A stretch of 7,797 nucleotides of DNA from Parcubacteria group bacterium GW2011_GWC1_41_7 (GTDB lineage Bacteria; Patescibacteriota; Minisyncoccia; UBA6257; HR35), in NCBI GenBank assembly GCA_000997465.1, contig LCBW01000022.1, positions 1-7,797 on the forward strand, written 5' to 3'. This document shows positions 1 to 5,905 of this stretch, one piece after another. A model generated the notes under the pieces. The model was given only the letters and a program-made list of their open reading frames with translations. It did not search any database and had not been told where the DNA came from. Made by a program: the position numbers and the translations under genes. Position 1 is the stretch's first letter. Every line of letters begins with the position of its first letter.

Positions 1-83
1 AGGCATGGCTTGTTTGAGCGGCCATGAAATGGGCGCCAAACTTGGCACATTGAGCGAATGGTGTATTAAAAAAATTACGCATG
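1..83. repeat. Partial copy (A) of a dispersed intergenic repeat element
   Basis: This is the right-hand end of an element whose other copy lies at 845-1020; the left part is beyond the window edge. Positions 5-74 align without gaps to 947-1016, with about 13 mismatches by eye. Two blocks are identical: ATGGCTTGTTTGAGCGG (5-21 and 947-963) and CGCCAAACTTGGCAC (34-48 and 976-990). The last 20 bases (64-83) match the reverse complement of the left end of copy B (845-864) with one mismatch, so the element has inverted termini. The end overlaps the last codons and stop of the hydrolase gene. No coding potential is seen, and the family is not one I can name. Confidence 0.75.
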
Positions 84-797
84 GTTATATATAAATGTTT
101 TTATATAATTGGCAAAAGCACCTGGGTCTTTTTTATGAAACACATGATCTCCCCTAGGGTGCACGATAAGTTGTGCCCCCGGGATAAGGTGCGCAATCTG
201 CTTCCCTTCTTGTAGTGGCGTCAAATCATCACTTTCACCCCAAAGCACAAGTGTATGGGTGGTCATATGCTCCAGCACAGATGAAATGTCTGCGCGTACC
301 ACATTACTTTTTGTCTTTTGCATAATCTGCGGAAGTGCGGTATGCCCTCCTCTTCCAATCAGCCGATAAAAAATTGGACGCAAGAATGGAACTGCGTGGA
401 AAGCAGCTCTTCCTGTTTTTGACGCTGCAGTTTCTTGGAATTCTTTTCGGATACACGCGGCATTGTATAAAATCAAATTGCTTACACACTCTGGATATTG
501 TGCTGTAAATGCTGCTGCAATCTGTCCCCCAAAAGAATGCCCCGCCAAAACAAATTCTTTTAAATTGTTTTTACTTACAAATTCTCTCACAAAAGATACG
601 TAATCTGAAAGCACTAGTGGTTTTTCAGGAAGAGATTGCATGCCAAATCCAGGCAATTCAACAAAAAAAACCGAAAAATTATGGCTCAATAAATCAAGGA
701 CATCCGCATATTCCTGTTTGATGCTTTTGTTTTTGTTGATAATATAAGAAGTAACCCAGCCGTGCAGAAACACAAGCGGCTTTTTATCGGTATTCAT
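75..797 (-). CDS. Alpha/beta hydrolase fold protein
   Basis: This is a soluble 240-residue alpha/beta hydrolase of the lipase/esterase/haloperoxidase-like superfamily, a usual length for a single-domain member. An N-terminal beta strand leads into the oxyanion motif LHGW (11-14). The nucleophile elbow is GHSFG (86-90, Ser88). The acid is probably Asp190 in WGESDDLTP, and the catalytic His is His218 in RGDHVFH. The full triad suggests an active enzyme. The substrate cannot be told, because this fold covers esterases, lipases, C-C hydrolases and dehalogenases. There is no signal peptide, so it is probably cytoplasmic. The gene stands alone between two repeat copies. Its ATG has no Shine-Dalgarno sequence, and a TATAAT box lies only 6 nt upstream, so the mRNA may be leaderless. 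The stop codon and last two codons lie inside the end of repeat copy A. Confidence 0.88.
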   Translation of the reverse strand: MNTDKKPLVFLHGWVTSYIINKNKSIKQEYADVLDLLSHNFSVFFVELPGFGMQSLPEKPLVLSDYVSFVREFVSKNNLKEFVLAGHSFGGQIAAAFTAQYPECVSNLILYNAACIRKEFQETAASKTGRAAFHAVPFLRPIFYRLIGRGGHTALPQIMQKTKSNVVRADISSVLEHMTTHTLVLWGESDDLTPLQEGKQIAHLIPGAQLIVHPRGDHVFHKKDPGAFANYIKTFIYNHA

Positions 798-803
798 TAA
801 CTG

Positions 804-809
804 ATTATA
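804..809 (-). promoter_or_regulatory. Candidate -10 box of the hydrolase gene
   Basis: On the minus strand a perfect TATAAT ends 6 nt before the hydrolase ATG. This would put the transcription start at or next to the start codon. No convincing -35 hexamer is seen about 17 nt upstream (closest is TTATAA). It is plausible as a leaderless promoter but rests on one hexamer in AT-rich DNA. Confidence 0.4.
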
Positions 810-844
810 ACGCTTCCCTTCGCACCTTATAATTCAGCATAATA

Positions 845-1020
845 CATGCGTAATTTTTTAAATATACTTTGAGCGAAATTTGGGTAGGTGCGGCGTCCGA
901 CTTTATGTCGGTAAGCCGCAAGCGTAGCCGAAGGCTGTAGCGCCCTATGGCTTGTTTGAGCGGTAGCAAAACGGACGCCAAACTTGGCACGTTGAGCAAA
1001 AAGTATATTTAAAAAAATAA
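845..1020. repeat. Complete intergenic repeat element (B) with terminal inverted repeats
   Basis: This roughly 175-bp non-coding element fills the gap between the divergent hydrolase and recG genes. A perfect 17-bp inverted repeat joins 854-870 (TTTTTTAAATATACTTT) to 1000-1016. A second inverted 8-mer, GGCGTCCG, pairs 892-899 with 972-979. Within it is a nested hairpin at 890-919: GCGGC/GCCGC outside and CCGAC/GTCGG around the loop TTTAT. A small hairpin AGCC-GAA-GGCT follows at 926-936, and an inverted GCCAA/TTGGC sits at 977-988. Positions 947-1016 match copy A. The short non-coding palindromic form recalls a MITE or a REP/BIME-type element. No transposase is present in the window, and short flanking duplications are not obvious. 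Confidence 0.72.
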
Positions 1021-1024
1021 TTCC

Positions 1025-3154
1025 ATGCAAAAAAAGATTATCTCCAACCTTTCAATATCCCTAAAAGATTCAGGGATTCTTGCCCATCAAACTGTCGCAA
1101 AGCTTGAAAAGTCAAACTTTCACACACTCAAAGATGTGCTTTTGCATATTCCCTATGCGTACCAAGATTTAAGCACCGTAACACCAATTTCACAGATAAA
1201 ACAAAATTCCTTTGCTGTGGTGGTAGGAACAATTTCAAGTGTACGCATGTTTCGCTCTCCCCGGTATCGTCTTTTTATGGTAAACGCATCCTTAGAAGAT
1301 GCGTCTGGAAAATTACGCGTCGTGTGGTTTAACCAACCATATCTTGTCAAACAATTTGCGGGAAACCCTCTTGTTGCAGTATGGGGCACGGCAGTAAAAA
1401 ATAATTTCGGCCTCAATATCTCAAACCCATCGTTTCAAATTTTAAGCCGCGAAGATGACGACATTTCAAATGAATTGTTTGGGATTTTCCCTATGTATCC
1501 AAATAGCGAAGGGACAACCGGAACATACATCAAAACCGTCGTACAAAAAATACTACATAGTTGTGATCTCTCACCCCTTGCAGATCCGCTTCCTAAAAAC
1601 ATACGAGAGCAGTTAAGATTCCCTACATTTTCTGAGGCGCTTATTCTTGCGCATAGCCCAAAAACTCTTGAAGAAGCGCGCACTGCACGAAAAAGATTTG
1701 CATTTGAAAAATTATTTTTCATGCAACTGAAGCTATATTTAAACAAAGCAACACTTGCTCAGCAAAAAGCACCTATCATTTCCATACATAAAGAAGAAAT
1801 ATCCCGATTTTTAAAAAGATTTGATTTTTCGCTCACCCAAGGACAAACAGAAGTAGTTGCGGATATTTTTCGCAGTTTTGAAAAACCCTTTCCTCAAAAT
1901 CGCCTTATCCAAGGGGAGGTAGGATCCGGAAAAACGCTTGTTGCTGAAATCGCAGCGCTCACCACCATACTATCAGGCTACCAAGTATGTATGATGGCGC
2001 CAACTGAAATTCTCGCGCGCCAGCATTTTCAGCGCGCTACCAAAGATTTTGCCCAGCACGATATTGGTATCGGTCTTTTAGTTTCAAAAGAAACGCAATT
2101 TGCAAAAAATGGATTTACTGCAAAAAAGAAAAAAGAGGAACTACATCGCCTACTTTTGCAAAAACGCATTCAACTCCTTATCGGAACACATGCGCTTTTG
2201 GAAATAAAACACCCCTTGTCCGATGTAGGGCTTATTATCATTGACGAACAACAGCGATTTGGCGTCAAGCAACGCGGAAAACTCTCCGTGCTTTCAAGCG
2301 AAAAACAAATTCCCCACGTGCTATCCATGACTGCAACGCCAATCCCTCGGACGCTTGCGCTCGCCCTCTATGCCGATATGCAATTATCGCTTTTAAAAGA
2401 CATGCCCGGAGGAAGAAAACCCGTACAGACAAAAATCATAAAAGAAACCGATCGCCCAAAACTCTATGCCTTTGCAATGCAGGAGCTCAAAAAAGGCCAT
2501 CAGTTTTTTGTCATCTGTCCACGCGTTGAAGTTATGTCCGATGAAAACAAAAAAATACAATCTCTTTTAAAAATGGAGATAAAAAACGTGAAAGAAGAGT
2601 TTGAGAAAATAAAAAAAGCATTTCCAACATATAAAACCGCAATGCTCTACGGAAGCATGAAATCAGATGAAAAAGCAGATGCCTTGGATCAGCTGCAAAA
2701 TGGAAGATCTCAAATTTTAGTTGCCTCATCTGTGATCGAAGTCGGCATAGATCTTCCCCTTGCAACGGTCATGCTTATAGAAGGAGCCGAACGGTTTGGA
2801 CTTTCACAACTGCACCAAATGCGCGGACGCGTTGGACGATCCATTCATCAAAGCTCCTGTTTTCTTATCCCTCAAAAATATTCTGCAACTGCCTACCGCC
2901 GACTGAAAGCCATGGAAGAATCAAACGATGCCATGTATTTAGCGGAAAAAGATTTAGAAATTCGAGGAGCGGGAGAACTGCTAGGACAACGCCAATCTGG
3001 GCTATCAGACCTTACCATGGAAGCCCTACAAAACACGCAATTAGTAGCACACGCCAAGCACTATGCAGAAGACATCATACAAGAGGATCCTTTTTTAAAA
3101 AACAACCCTCTTTTAAAAGAAGAAGTGAATGACCTTCATATTTCGTACGATTAG
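1025..3154 (+). CDS. recG: ATP-dependent DNA helicase RecG
   Basis: RecG is a superfamily 2 DNA translocase that reverses stalled replication forks and processes Holliday junctions, D-loops and R-loops. The 709 residues match the family (E. coli 693). An N-terminal wedge/OB region (about 1-150) contains the family-like HTLKDVLLHIPYAYQDLS (33-50). Helicase motifs follow in order: Walker A GEVGSGKT (297-304), MAPTEILARQHF (324-335), IGTHALLE (386-393), motif II DEQQ (407-410) and MTATPIPRTLA (435-445). They continue with VASSVIEVGIDLP (566-578), the arginine-finger motif QMRGRVGR (598-605) and the C-terminal TRG-like DLEIRGAGELLGQRQSG (643-659). Motif II is usually DEQH; here the His is Gln. 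The ATG lies 5 nt after repeat copy B and has no Shine-Dalgarno sequence. No terminator follows, so transcripts may read into the lipoprotein gene. Confidence 0.97.
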   Translation: MQKKIISNLSISLKDSGILAHQTVAKLEKSNFHTLKDVLLHIPYAYQDLSTVTPISQIKQNSFAVVVGTISSVRMFRSPRYRLFMVNASLEDASGKLRVVWFNQPYLVKQFAGNPLVAVWGTAVKNNFGLNISNPSFQILSREDDDISNELFGIFPMYPNSEGTTGTYIKTVVQKILHSCDLSPLADPLPKNIREQLRFPTFSEALILAHSPKTLEEARTARKRFAFEKLFFMQLKLYLNKATLAQQKAPIISIHKEEISRFLKRFDFSLTQGQTEVVADIFRSFEKPFPQNRLIQGEVGSGKTLVAEIAALTTILSGYQVCMMAPTEILARQHFQRATKDFAQHDIGIGLLVSKETQFAKNGFTAKKKKEELHRLLLQKRIQLLIGTHALLEIKHPLSDVGLIIIDEQQRFGVKQRGKLSVLSSEKQIPHVLSMTATPIPRTLALALYADMQLSLLKDMPGGRKPVQTKIIKETDRPKLYAFAMQELKKGHQFFVICPRVEVMSDENKKIQSLLKMEIKNVKEEFEKIKKAFPTYKTAMLYGSMKSDEKADALDQLQNGRSQILVASSVIEVGIDLPLATVMLIEGAERFGLSQLHQMRGRVGRSIHQSSCFLIPQKYSATAYRRLKAMEESNDAMYLAEKDLEIRGAGELLGQRQSGLSDLTMEALQNTQLVAHAKHYAEDIIQEDPFLKNNPLLKEEVNDLHISYD

Positions 3155-3157
3155 TAC

Positions 3158-3185
3158 TTGACTTAATAAATAAATCTTTTATAAT
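3158..3185 (+). promoter_or_regulatory. Strong sigma70-type promoter of the lipoprotein gene
   Basis: TTGACT (3158-3163) and a perfect TATAAT (3180-3185) are separated by 16 bp. The -35 begins 4 nt after the recG stop codon. The expected transcription start is near 3192, just before the 5' UTR hairpin. It is one of the two clearest promoters in the window. Confidence 0.75.
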
Positions 3186-3194
3186 ATAAATTAG

Positions 3195-3209
3195 CACGAT
3201 ACAATCGTG
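3195..3209 (+). promoter_or_regulatory. Small 5' UTR hairpin or operator-like inverted repeat
   Basis: CACGAT (3195-3200) and ATCGTG (3204-3209) form a perfect 6-bp inverted repeat around ACA. It lies between the predicted transcription start and the ribosome binding site, whose first G overlaps its last base. It could be a repressor operator, an mRNA-stabilising 5' hairpin or a translational control. Which of these cannot be told from sequence alone. Confidence 0.45.
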
Positions 3210-3214
3210 AGGAG
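3209..3214 (+). promoter_or_regulatory. Shine-Dalgarno site deciding the GTG start
   Basis: GAGGAG lies 6 nt before the GTG at 3221. This fixes the start codon and puts a clean signal peptide at the N-terminus. It is the only strong Shine-Dalgarno sequence seen in the window. Confidence 0.75.
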
Positions 3215-3220
3215 ACGACC

Positions 3221-4030
3221 GTGACAGCACGCCAATGGATTGCATGGATAGTCATGGTCTCCATGACTACGCTCATGGCAGGCTGCGGAAGCGCGGCTGA
3301 GCCTCGCGTCGGATCAGGCGATGGAGATAATCCCCCGCCCCCCGCCGACACGACCATCTCGGGCACCGAACAGGACATGGCAACGCGCGTCAAGGAGGCA
3401 TACACCAAGATTGACGCGCTCGTCAAGCAGGAGGATCCCAGCAAGTCCTACCGCATGGAGATTCCGGTGGGAAGCGGCCGAGATGAAACCAAAGACACCC
3501 TGCGGTTCACCTGCGTCCGTGGCGGCGCAGCGTCCTACCGGCACTTGCGAGTCGTCCGCGAATCCAATGGCGACACCGCAAACCTCGTATGGGGATGGGA
3601 AGGCCTTGCGCCCTCGCTGATCTTGGCGGATGACCAAGGCAACACCATCACACGCAACGGAAACCCCATTGAGGTTGGTTTCAGCGATGTGTCGCGCGCC
3701 GAAAAGCACACCGGCAATCGCGCCGCATCCGACTGGATCGCCATCGGCGTAAAGGTCGCGGCACTTGCGTTTGCCGTGTGGCTCGGCGCAAGCATTACCA
3801 AGTTGGCCATCAGCGCGGTGGCATTTGTCGCGTTCAACGCGTTCGTGCTGGCACTCCTGGTTGCAGCCGCGGGGGTGCTTGCGCCGGTGGTAAACTGGAT
3901 TAAGGCGCACATCTCGCTCGACGATGTACAGTCCTTCTTCCAGCAAGTCGTGGACGAAGTCGTCCAACTCTTCCGCGACGTAGCGGCGTTTCTGAGCAAC
4001 GCCACGCGATACACCGGACAACTCGCCTAA
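3221..4030 (+). CDS. Orphan lipoprotein with C-terminal hydrophobic segments
   Basis: I do not recognise the family of this 269-residue protein. A short signal sequence (1-21) ends in LMAGC, with Cys22 as the likely lipidated residue, so it should be a membrane-anchored lipoprotein. The -3 position is Met rather than the usual Leu/Val/Ile. A low-complexity linker (about 23-45, with PPPP) follows. Next comes a soluble, probably beta-rich domain (about 46-165) containing one Cys (Cys98) and WGWEG (124-128). The hydrophobic stretches at about 172-190 and 194-224 look like two membrane helices; an amphipathic helix (about 232-258) ends the protein. The coding DNA is about 60% G+C in sampled lines, with GCG, CGC and GTC codons common, unlike its neighbours. 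It has its own promoter, ribosome binding site and terminator. The reading frame is intact. Acquisition from a GC-rich source is an inference. Confidence 0.8.
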   Translation: MTARQWIAWIVMVSMTTLMAGCGSAAEPRVGSGDGDNPPPPADTTISGTEQDMATRVKEAYTKIDALVKQEDPSKSYRMEIPVGSGRDETKDTLRFTCVRGGAASYRHLRVVRESNGDTANLVWGWEGLAPSLILADDQGNTITRNGNPIEVGFSDVSRAEKHTGNRAASDWIAIGVKVAALAFAVWLGASITKLAISAVAFVAFNAFVLALLVAAAGVLAPVVNWIKAHISLDDVQSFFQQVVDEVVQLFRDVAAFLSNATRYTGQLA

Positions 4031-4043
4031 CGCTGTCCCTCAC

Positions 4044-4067
4044 TAAGCACAAGCACTTATGTGCTTA
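4044..4067 (+). other. Alternative hairpins in the lipoprotein 3' UTR
   Basis: TAAGCACA (4044-4051) pairs with TGTGCTTA (4060-4067) around an 8-nt loop. AAGCAC occurs twice in tandem (4046-4050 plus 4051, then 4051-4056), so a second pairing AAGCAC (4051-4056) with GTGCTT (4061-4066) around TTAT is also possible. The two folds exclude each other. It lies between the stop codon and the terminator hairpin and may be a 3' stability element. Confidence 0.45.
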
Positions 4068-4078
4068 CGGCACTCCCT

Positions 4079-4104
4079 GCGTCAAGCCTTGCTTGACGCG
4101 TTTT
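4079..4104 (+). terminator. Rho-independent terminator of the lipoprotein gene
   Basis: GCGTCAAGC (4079-4087) and GCTTGACGC (4091-4099) form a perfect 9-bp stem with a CTT loop. They are followed by G and TTTT (4101-4104). The T-run overlaps the stop codon of the convergent lamin-tail gene. On the minus strand there is no T-run, so it acts only on plus-strand transcripts. Confidence 0.8.
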
Positions 4105-5281
4105 ACTTTAGCAGAAATAATACTACTCCGGCGGCACACAGTGAAATAATGATTCCTATAATAAGTGGGGTAATATTAAATGATTTTTTAGAAGATTGTT
4201 GTAGAGGCGCAATATCTTCAACTGCATCCACAGTGTTTGCAGTTTGTATAAGTATGTTTTGATTTTGAGATACTGCACTTCCACTGGATTGTGAAACTGC
4301 TCTATATGTATTTACAGTACCCGGAGTCGGACGCGTCCATTTCCATTCATCCCCTATTTTTGCAAAACTTGCGTCTTCTGGTGCTTTGCCGGAATATGAA
4401 ATTTTATGAATTGGTTTGTTTTGATATAAAAGTAAAAGAGTTTCTCCTGAGTTACGAAGTGAAAATCCATAATCCTCCTTATCAAGCACTGTATACGGAC
4501 CAAAAAATTCATCGGCTAATTTTATGCGCTTGCTTCCTACTTGCAAAATAAAATCAGCAAGCGATACTGGTGCGCTCGTTGCGGTATAGAGTTCAATAAA
4601 TTCTGCGTTGTCTGCGCCTTTGATATTAGGCAAAAATTCAGATATTGAAACAGTCGGGATTATTTTTTGCTCCGAAGACGTGGGCGCATGCACAGATGGC
4701 GTAGAAACTTGTTGCGAAGAGGTTGGCTCCTTTTGAGCTGACTCCTGCGATATATATTGAACAGCTTGGACAGGTGGTTGATATGCCGCATCGCCGCATG
4801 TTCCTGGATTTCCGCCTATTTGGTTCCCCTGTGCAAATGATGCCCCTTGCTTTACGAGCGCATACCCTTCTTCCGCGCTATTGGTATATGAAATAGAAAG
4901 AAGTGTATTTTTTTGTGCGTCAATAAACTTGATTAATCCACTTGTATTTTTCAAAGAAAAAGGACTCTCGAGAATGCGCGCGTGTATTGTTGAATATTGA
5001 GCGCGAAAAATATTTTTATCCTGTACAAAAAGCACTACTTCCCCGGTCTTCCACGTAAACGCATCCCCGTTGACATAATGATTACTTCCATCATTCAATC
5101 TCCACCCTGTTTTTCCTGTTGCAACAGAAAGAGGCGATCCATCATTGACCACCTCTATCCACTCATGATCACTGTCTCCCCCTTTGGGATTAACCATAAT
5201 TTCGCAGATTGAAAGAGATGCGCTTTGTGCAAATAAAAAACTAAACGGAGGAAATACGAGAATCAAAAATAAGATCCTCAT
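4103..5281 (-). CDS. Membrane-anchored protein with two lamin-tail domains
   Basis: This exported 392-residue protein has a signal peptide (about 1-20, ending FAQSA). A first lamin-tail domain (about 23-160) is marked by ICEIMVNPKGGDSDHEWIEV (25-44). A Ser/Gln/Pro-rich linker (about 168-208) leads to a second domain (about 211-325), marked by VSISEFLPNIKGADNAEFIE (211-230) and closing with PTPGTVN (318-324). A Ser/Gln-rich stalk precedes one C-terminal membrane helix (about 369-391) ending in a single Lys. Lamin-tail domains are Ig-like beta sandwiches, common in secreted and surface proteins; their ligands are mostly unknown. The expected form is an outward-facing protein tethered at its C-terminus. 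No catalytic domain is seen, so a structural or binding role is inferred. There is no Shine-Dalgarno sequence before the ATG. It is convergent with the lipoprotein gene. Confidence 0.85.
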   Translation of the reverse strand: MRILFLILVFPPFSFLFAQSASLSICEIMVNPKGGDSDHEWIEVVNDGSPLSVATGKTGWRLNDGSNHYVNGDAFTWKTGEVVLFVQDKNIFRAQYSTIHARILESPFSLKNTSGLIKFIDAQKNTLLSISYTNSAEEGYALVKQGASFAQGNQIGGNPGTCGDAAYQPPVQAVQYISQESAQKEPTSSQQVSTPSVHAPTSSEQKIIPTVSISEFLPNIKGADNAEFIELYTATSAPVSLADFILQVGSKRIKLADEFFGPYTVLDKEDYGFSLRNSGETLLLLYQNKPIHKISYSGKAPEDASFAKIGDEWKWTRPTPGTVNTYRAVSQSSGSAVSQNQNILIQTANTVDAVEDIAPLQQSSKKSFNITPLIIGIIISLCAAGVVLFLLK

Positions 5282-5307
5282 GGGTGTTTTAAAAAATTCT
5301 TATAAAA

Positions 5308-5313
5308 AGTATA
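5308..5313 (-). promoter_or_regulatory. Weak candidate -10 of the lamin-tail gene
   Basis: TATACT on the minus strand lies 26 nt before the ATG in a very AT-rich stretch. No good -35 hexamer is seen at 16-18 nt spacing, so this is only the best candidate in the 5282-5335 leader. Confidence 0.28.
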
Positions 5314-5322
5314 AATCTTTTC

Positions 5323-5355
5323 ATTAAAACAAAATCCCCGGAAATATATCCGAAG
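5323..5355 (-). terminator. Possible intrinsic terminator downstream of rplS
   Basis: On the minus strand CTTCGGA (5355-5349) can pair with TCCGGGG (5342-5336), giving a 7-bp stem with two G-U pairs and a 6-nt loop. The T-rich run ATTTTGTTTTAAT (5335-5323) follows. The stem is weak, but the position between rplS and the lamin-tail gene fits an end point. Confidence 0.4.
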
Positions 5356-5392
5356 ACTTTATACGGTTTTACTGTGCCCTAATTGAGGCGCT

Positions 5393-5421
5393 CGCGACAT
5401 ATGACTTCGCCATATGTCGCG
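5393..5421. repeat. Perfect 11-bp palindromic hairpin downstream of rplS
   Basis: CGCGACATATG (5393-5403) and CATATGTCGCG (5411-5421) are perfect inverted copies around the 7-nt loop ACTTCGC. No T-run follows on either strand, so it is not a typical terminator. The adjoining bases GCTTGCGGCTTA (5422-5433) are the exact reverse complement of 912-923 in repeat copy B. This suggests a related palindromic intergenic element. It may protect the rplS mRNA 3' end. Confidence 0.6.
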
Positions 5422-5450
5422 GCTTGCGGCTTAGCCTAATCGGCACGCCG

Positions 5451-5810
5451 CTATTTTTTGGCCGTATATTTTGTTTTGAGTTTCTTGCGAATCTTGTTTG
5501 GCGAAAGTTCACGAATGAAATAAAGCTTTGATCTGCGCGTTTTTGACTCTCCAATCACCTCAATTTTTTTCACCATGGGAGAGTGAATAGGAAAAATTTT
5601 TTCAATAATCTGTCCTGATGCTTCTCCGCGAACCGTGAAAGTTGCACCGATTTCATTACCATGTTTGCGAGCAATAACAATACCGCGAAATGCCTTATTA
5701 ATTTCCTTTCCCTTATCATCAACAAAAGCTTGCACAACACGAACCACCATACCCGGCTTCACATCCGGCATTCCTATCTGTTCTTTTGTATCTGTTTTTA
5801 CTGCTGACAT
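5451..5810 (-). CDS. rplS: 50S ribosomal protein L19
   Basis: L19 sits at the interface of the 30S and 50S subunits and contributes to an intersubunit bridge. The 119 residues are close to the usual length (E. coli 115). Family signatures run in order: KPGMVVRVVQAF (18-29), the central FRGIVIARKHGNEIGATFTVR (split around 41-61), IEKIFPIHSP (69-78), KKIEVIG (81-87) and RRSKLYFIREL (92-102). The tail is basic. The N-terminal helix seen before the KPG motif in many L19 proteins is short here, replaced by a polar stretch of about 13 residues. The usual neighbours rpsP, rimM and trmD are absent, and the gene has its own promoter. Confidence 0.97.
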   Translation of the reverse strand: MSAVKTDTKEQIGMPDVKPGMVVRVVQAFVDDKGKEINKAFRGIVIARKHGNEIGATFTVRGEASGQIIEKIFPIHSPMVKKIEVIGESKTRRSKLYFIRELSPNKIRKKLKTKYTAKK

Positions 5811-5840
5811 GGTATTTTTTTAATGTAAGTGACATGTCTG

Positions 5841-5867
5841 ATTATACATGAAAACCCAAAAAGTCAA
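5841..5867 (-). promoter_or_regulatory. Sigma70-type promoter of rplS
   Basis: On the minus strand TTGACT (5867-5862) and a perfect TATAAT (5846-5841) are 15 bp apart; reading the -35 as TTTGAC gives 16. The leader to the ATG at 5810 would be about 20-25 nt and contains no Shine-Dalgarno sequence. The -35 lies just downstream of the Nudix gene terminator, which makes rplS a separate unit. Confidence 0.65.
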
Positions 5868-5886
5868 AAAATGCTAGTTTTTTAAA

Positions 5887-5904
5887 GGCTAAACCCGTTT
5901 AGCC
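5887..5904 (-). terminator. Hairpin ending the Nudix operon
   Basis: GGCTAAA (5887-5893) and TTTAGCC (5898-5904) form a perfect 7-bp stem with a 4-nt loop, starting 1 nt after the Nudix stop codon. On the minus strand TTTAAAAAA follows, a weak U-tract. It is probably an intrinsic terminator, though a short one. Confidence 0.5.
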
Positions 5905-5905
5905 G

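Noticed and set aside
828..833. Plus-strand TATAAT that could drive transcription through the repeat toward recG.
   Set aside because: No -35 hexamer is seen at 16-18 bp, and AT-rich DNA gives such boxes by chance.
805..1030. Short minus-strand open frames across the repeat element.
   Set aside because: They run through inverted repeats and hairpins, resemble no protein and overlap the recG start.
3314..4021. Long open frames on the minus strand opposite the lipoprotein gene.
   Set aside because: They arise from the high G+C of that gene. They have no promoter or ribosome binding site, and the plus-strand frame has a signal peptide, a Shine-Dalgarno sequence and a terminator.
4025..4104. 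Possible integron attC site after the lipoprotein gene: GCCTAAC (4025-4031) contains the stop codon, as in many gene cassettes.
   Set aside because: No matching GTTRRRY core site is found on the downstream side (closest GTTTTAC at 4100-4106), and no matching site precedes the gene. The hairpins read better as a 3' UTR stem and a terminator.
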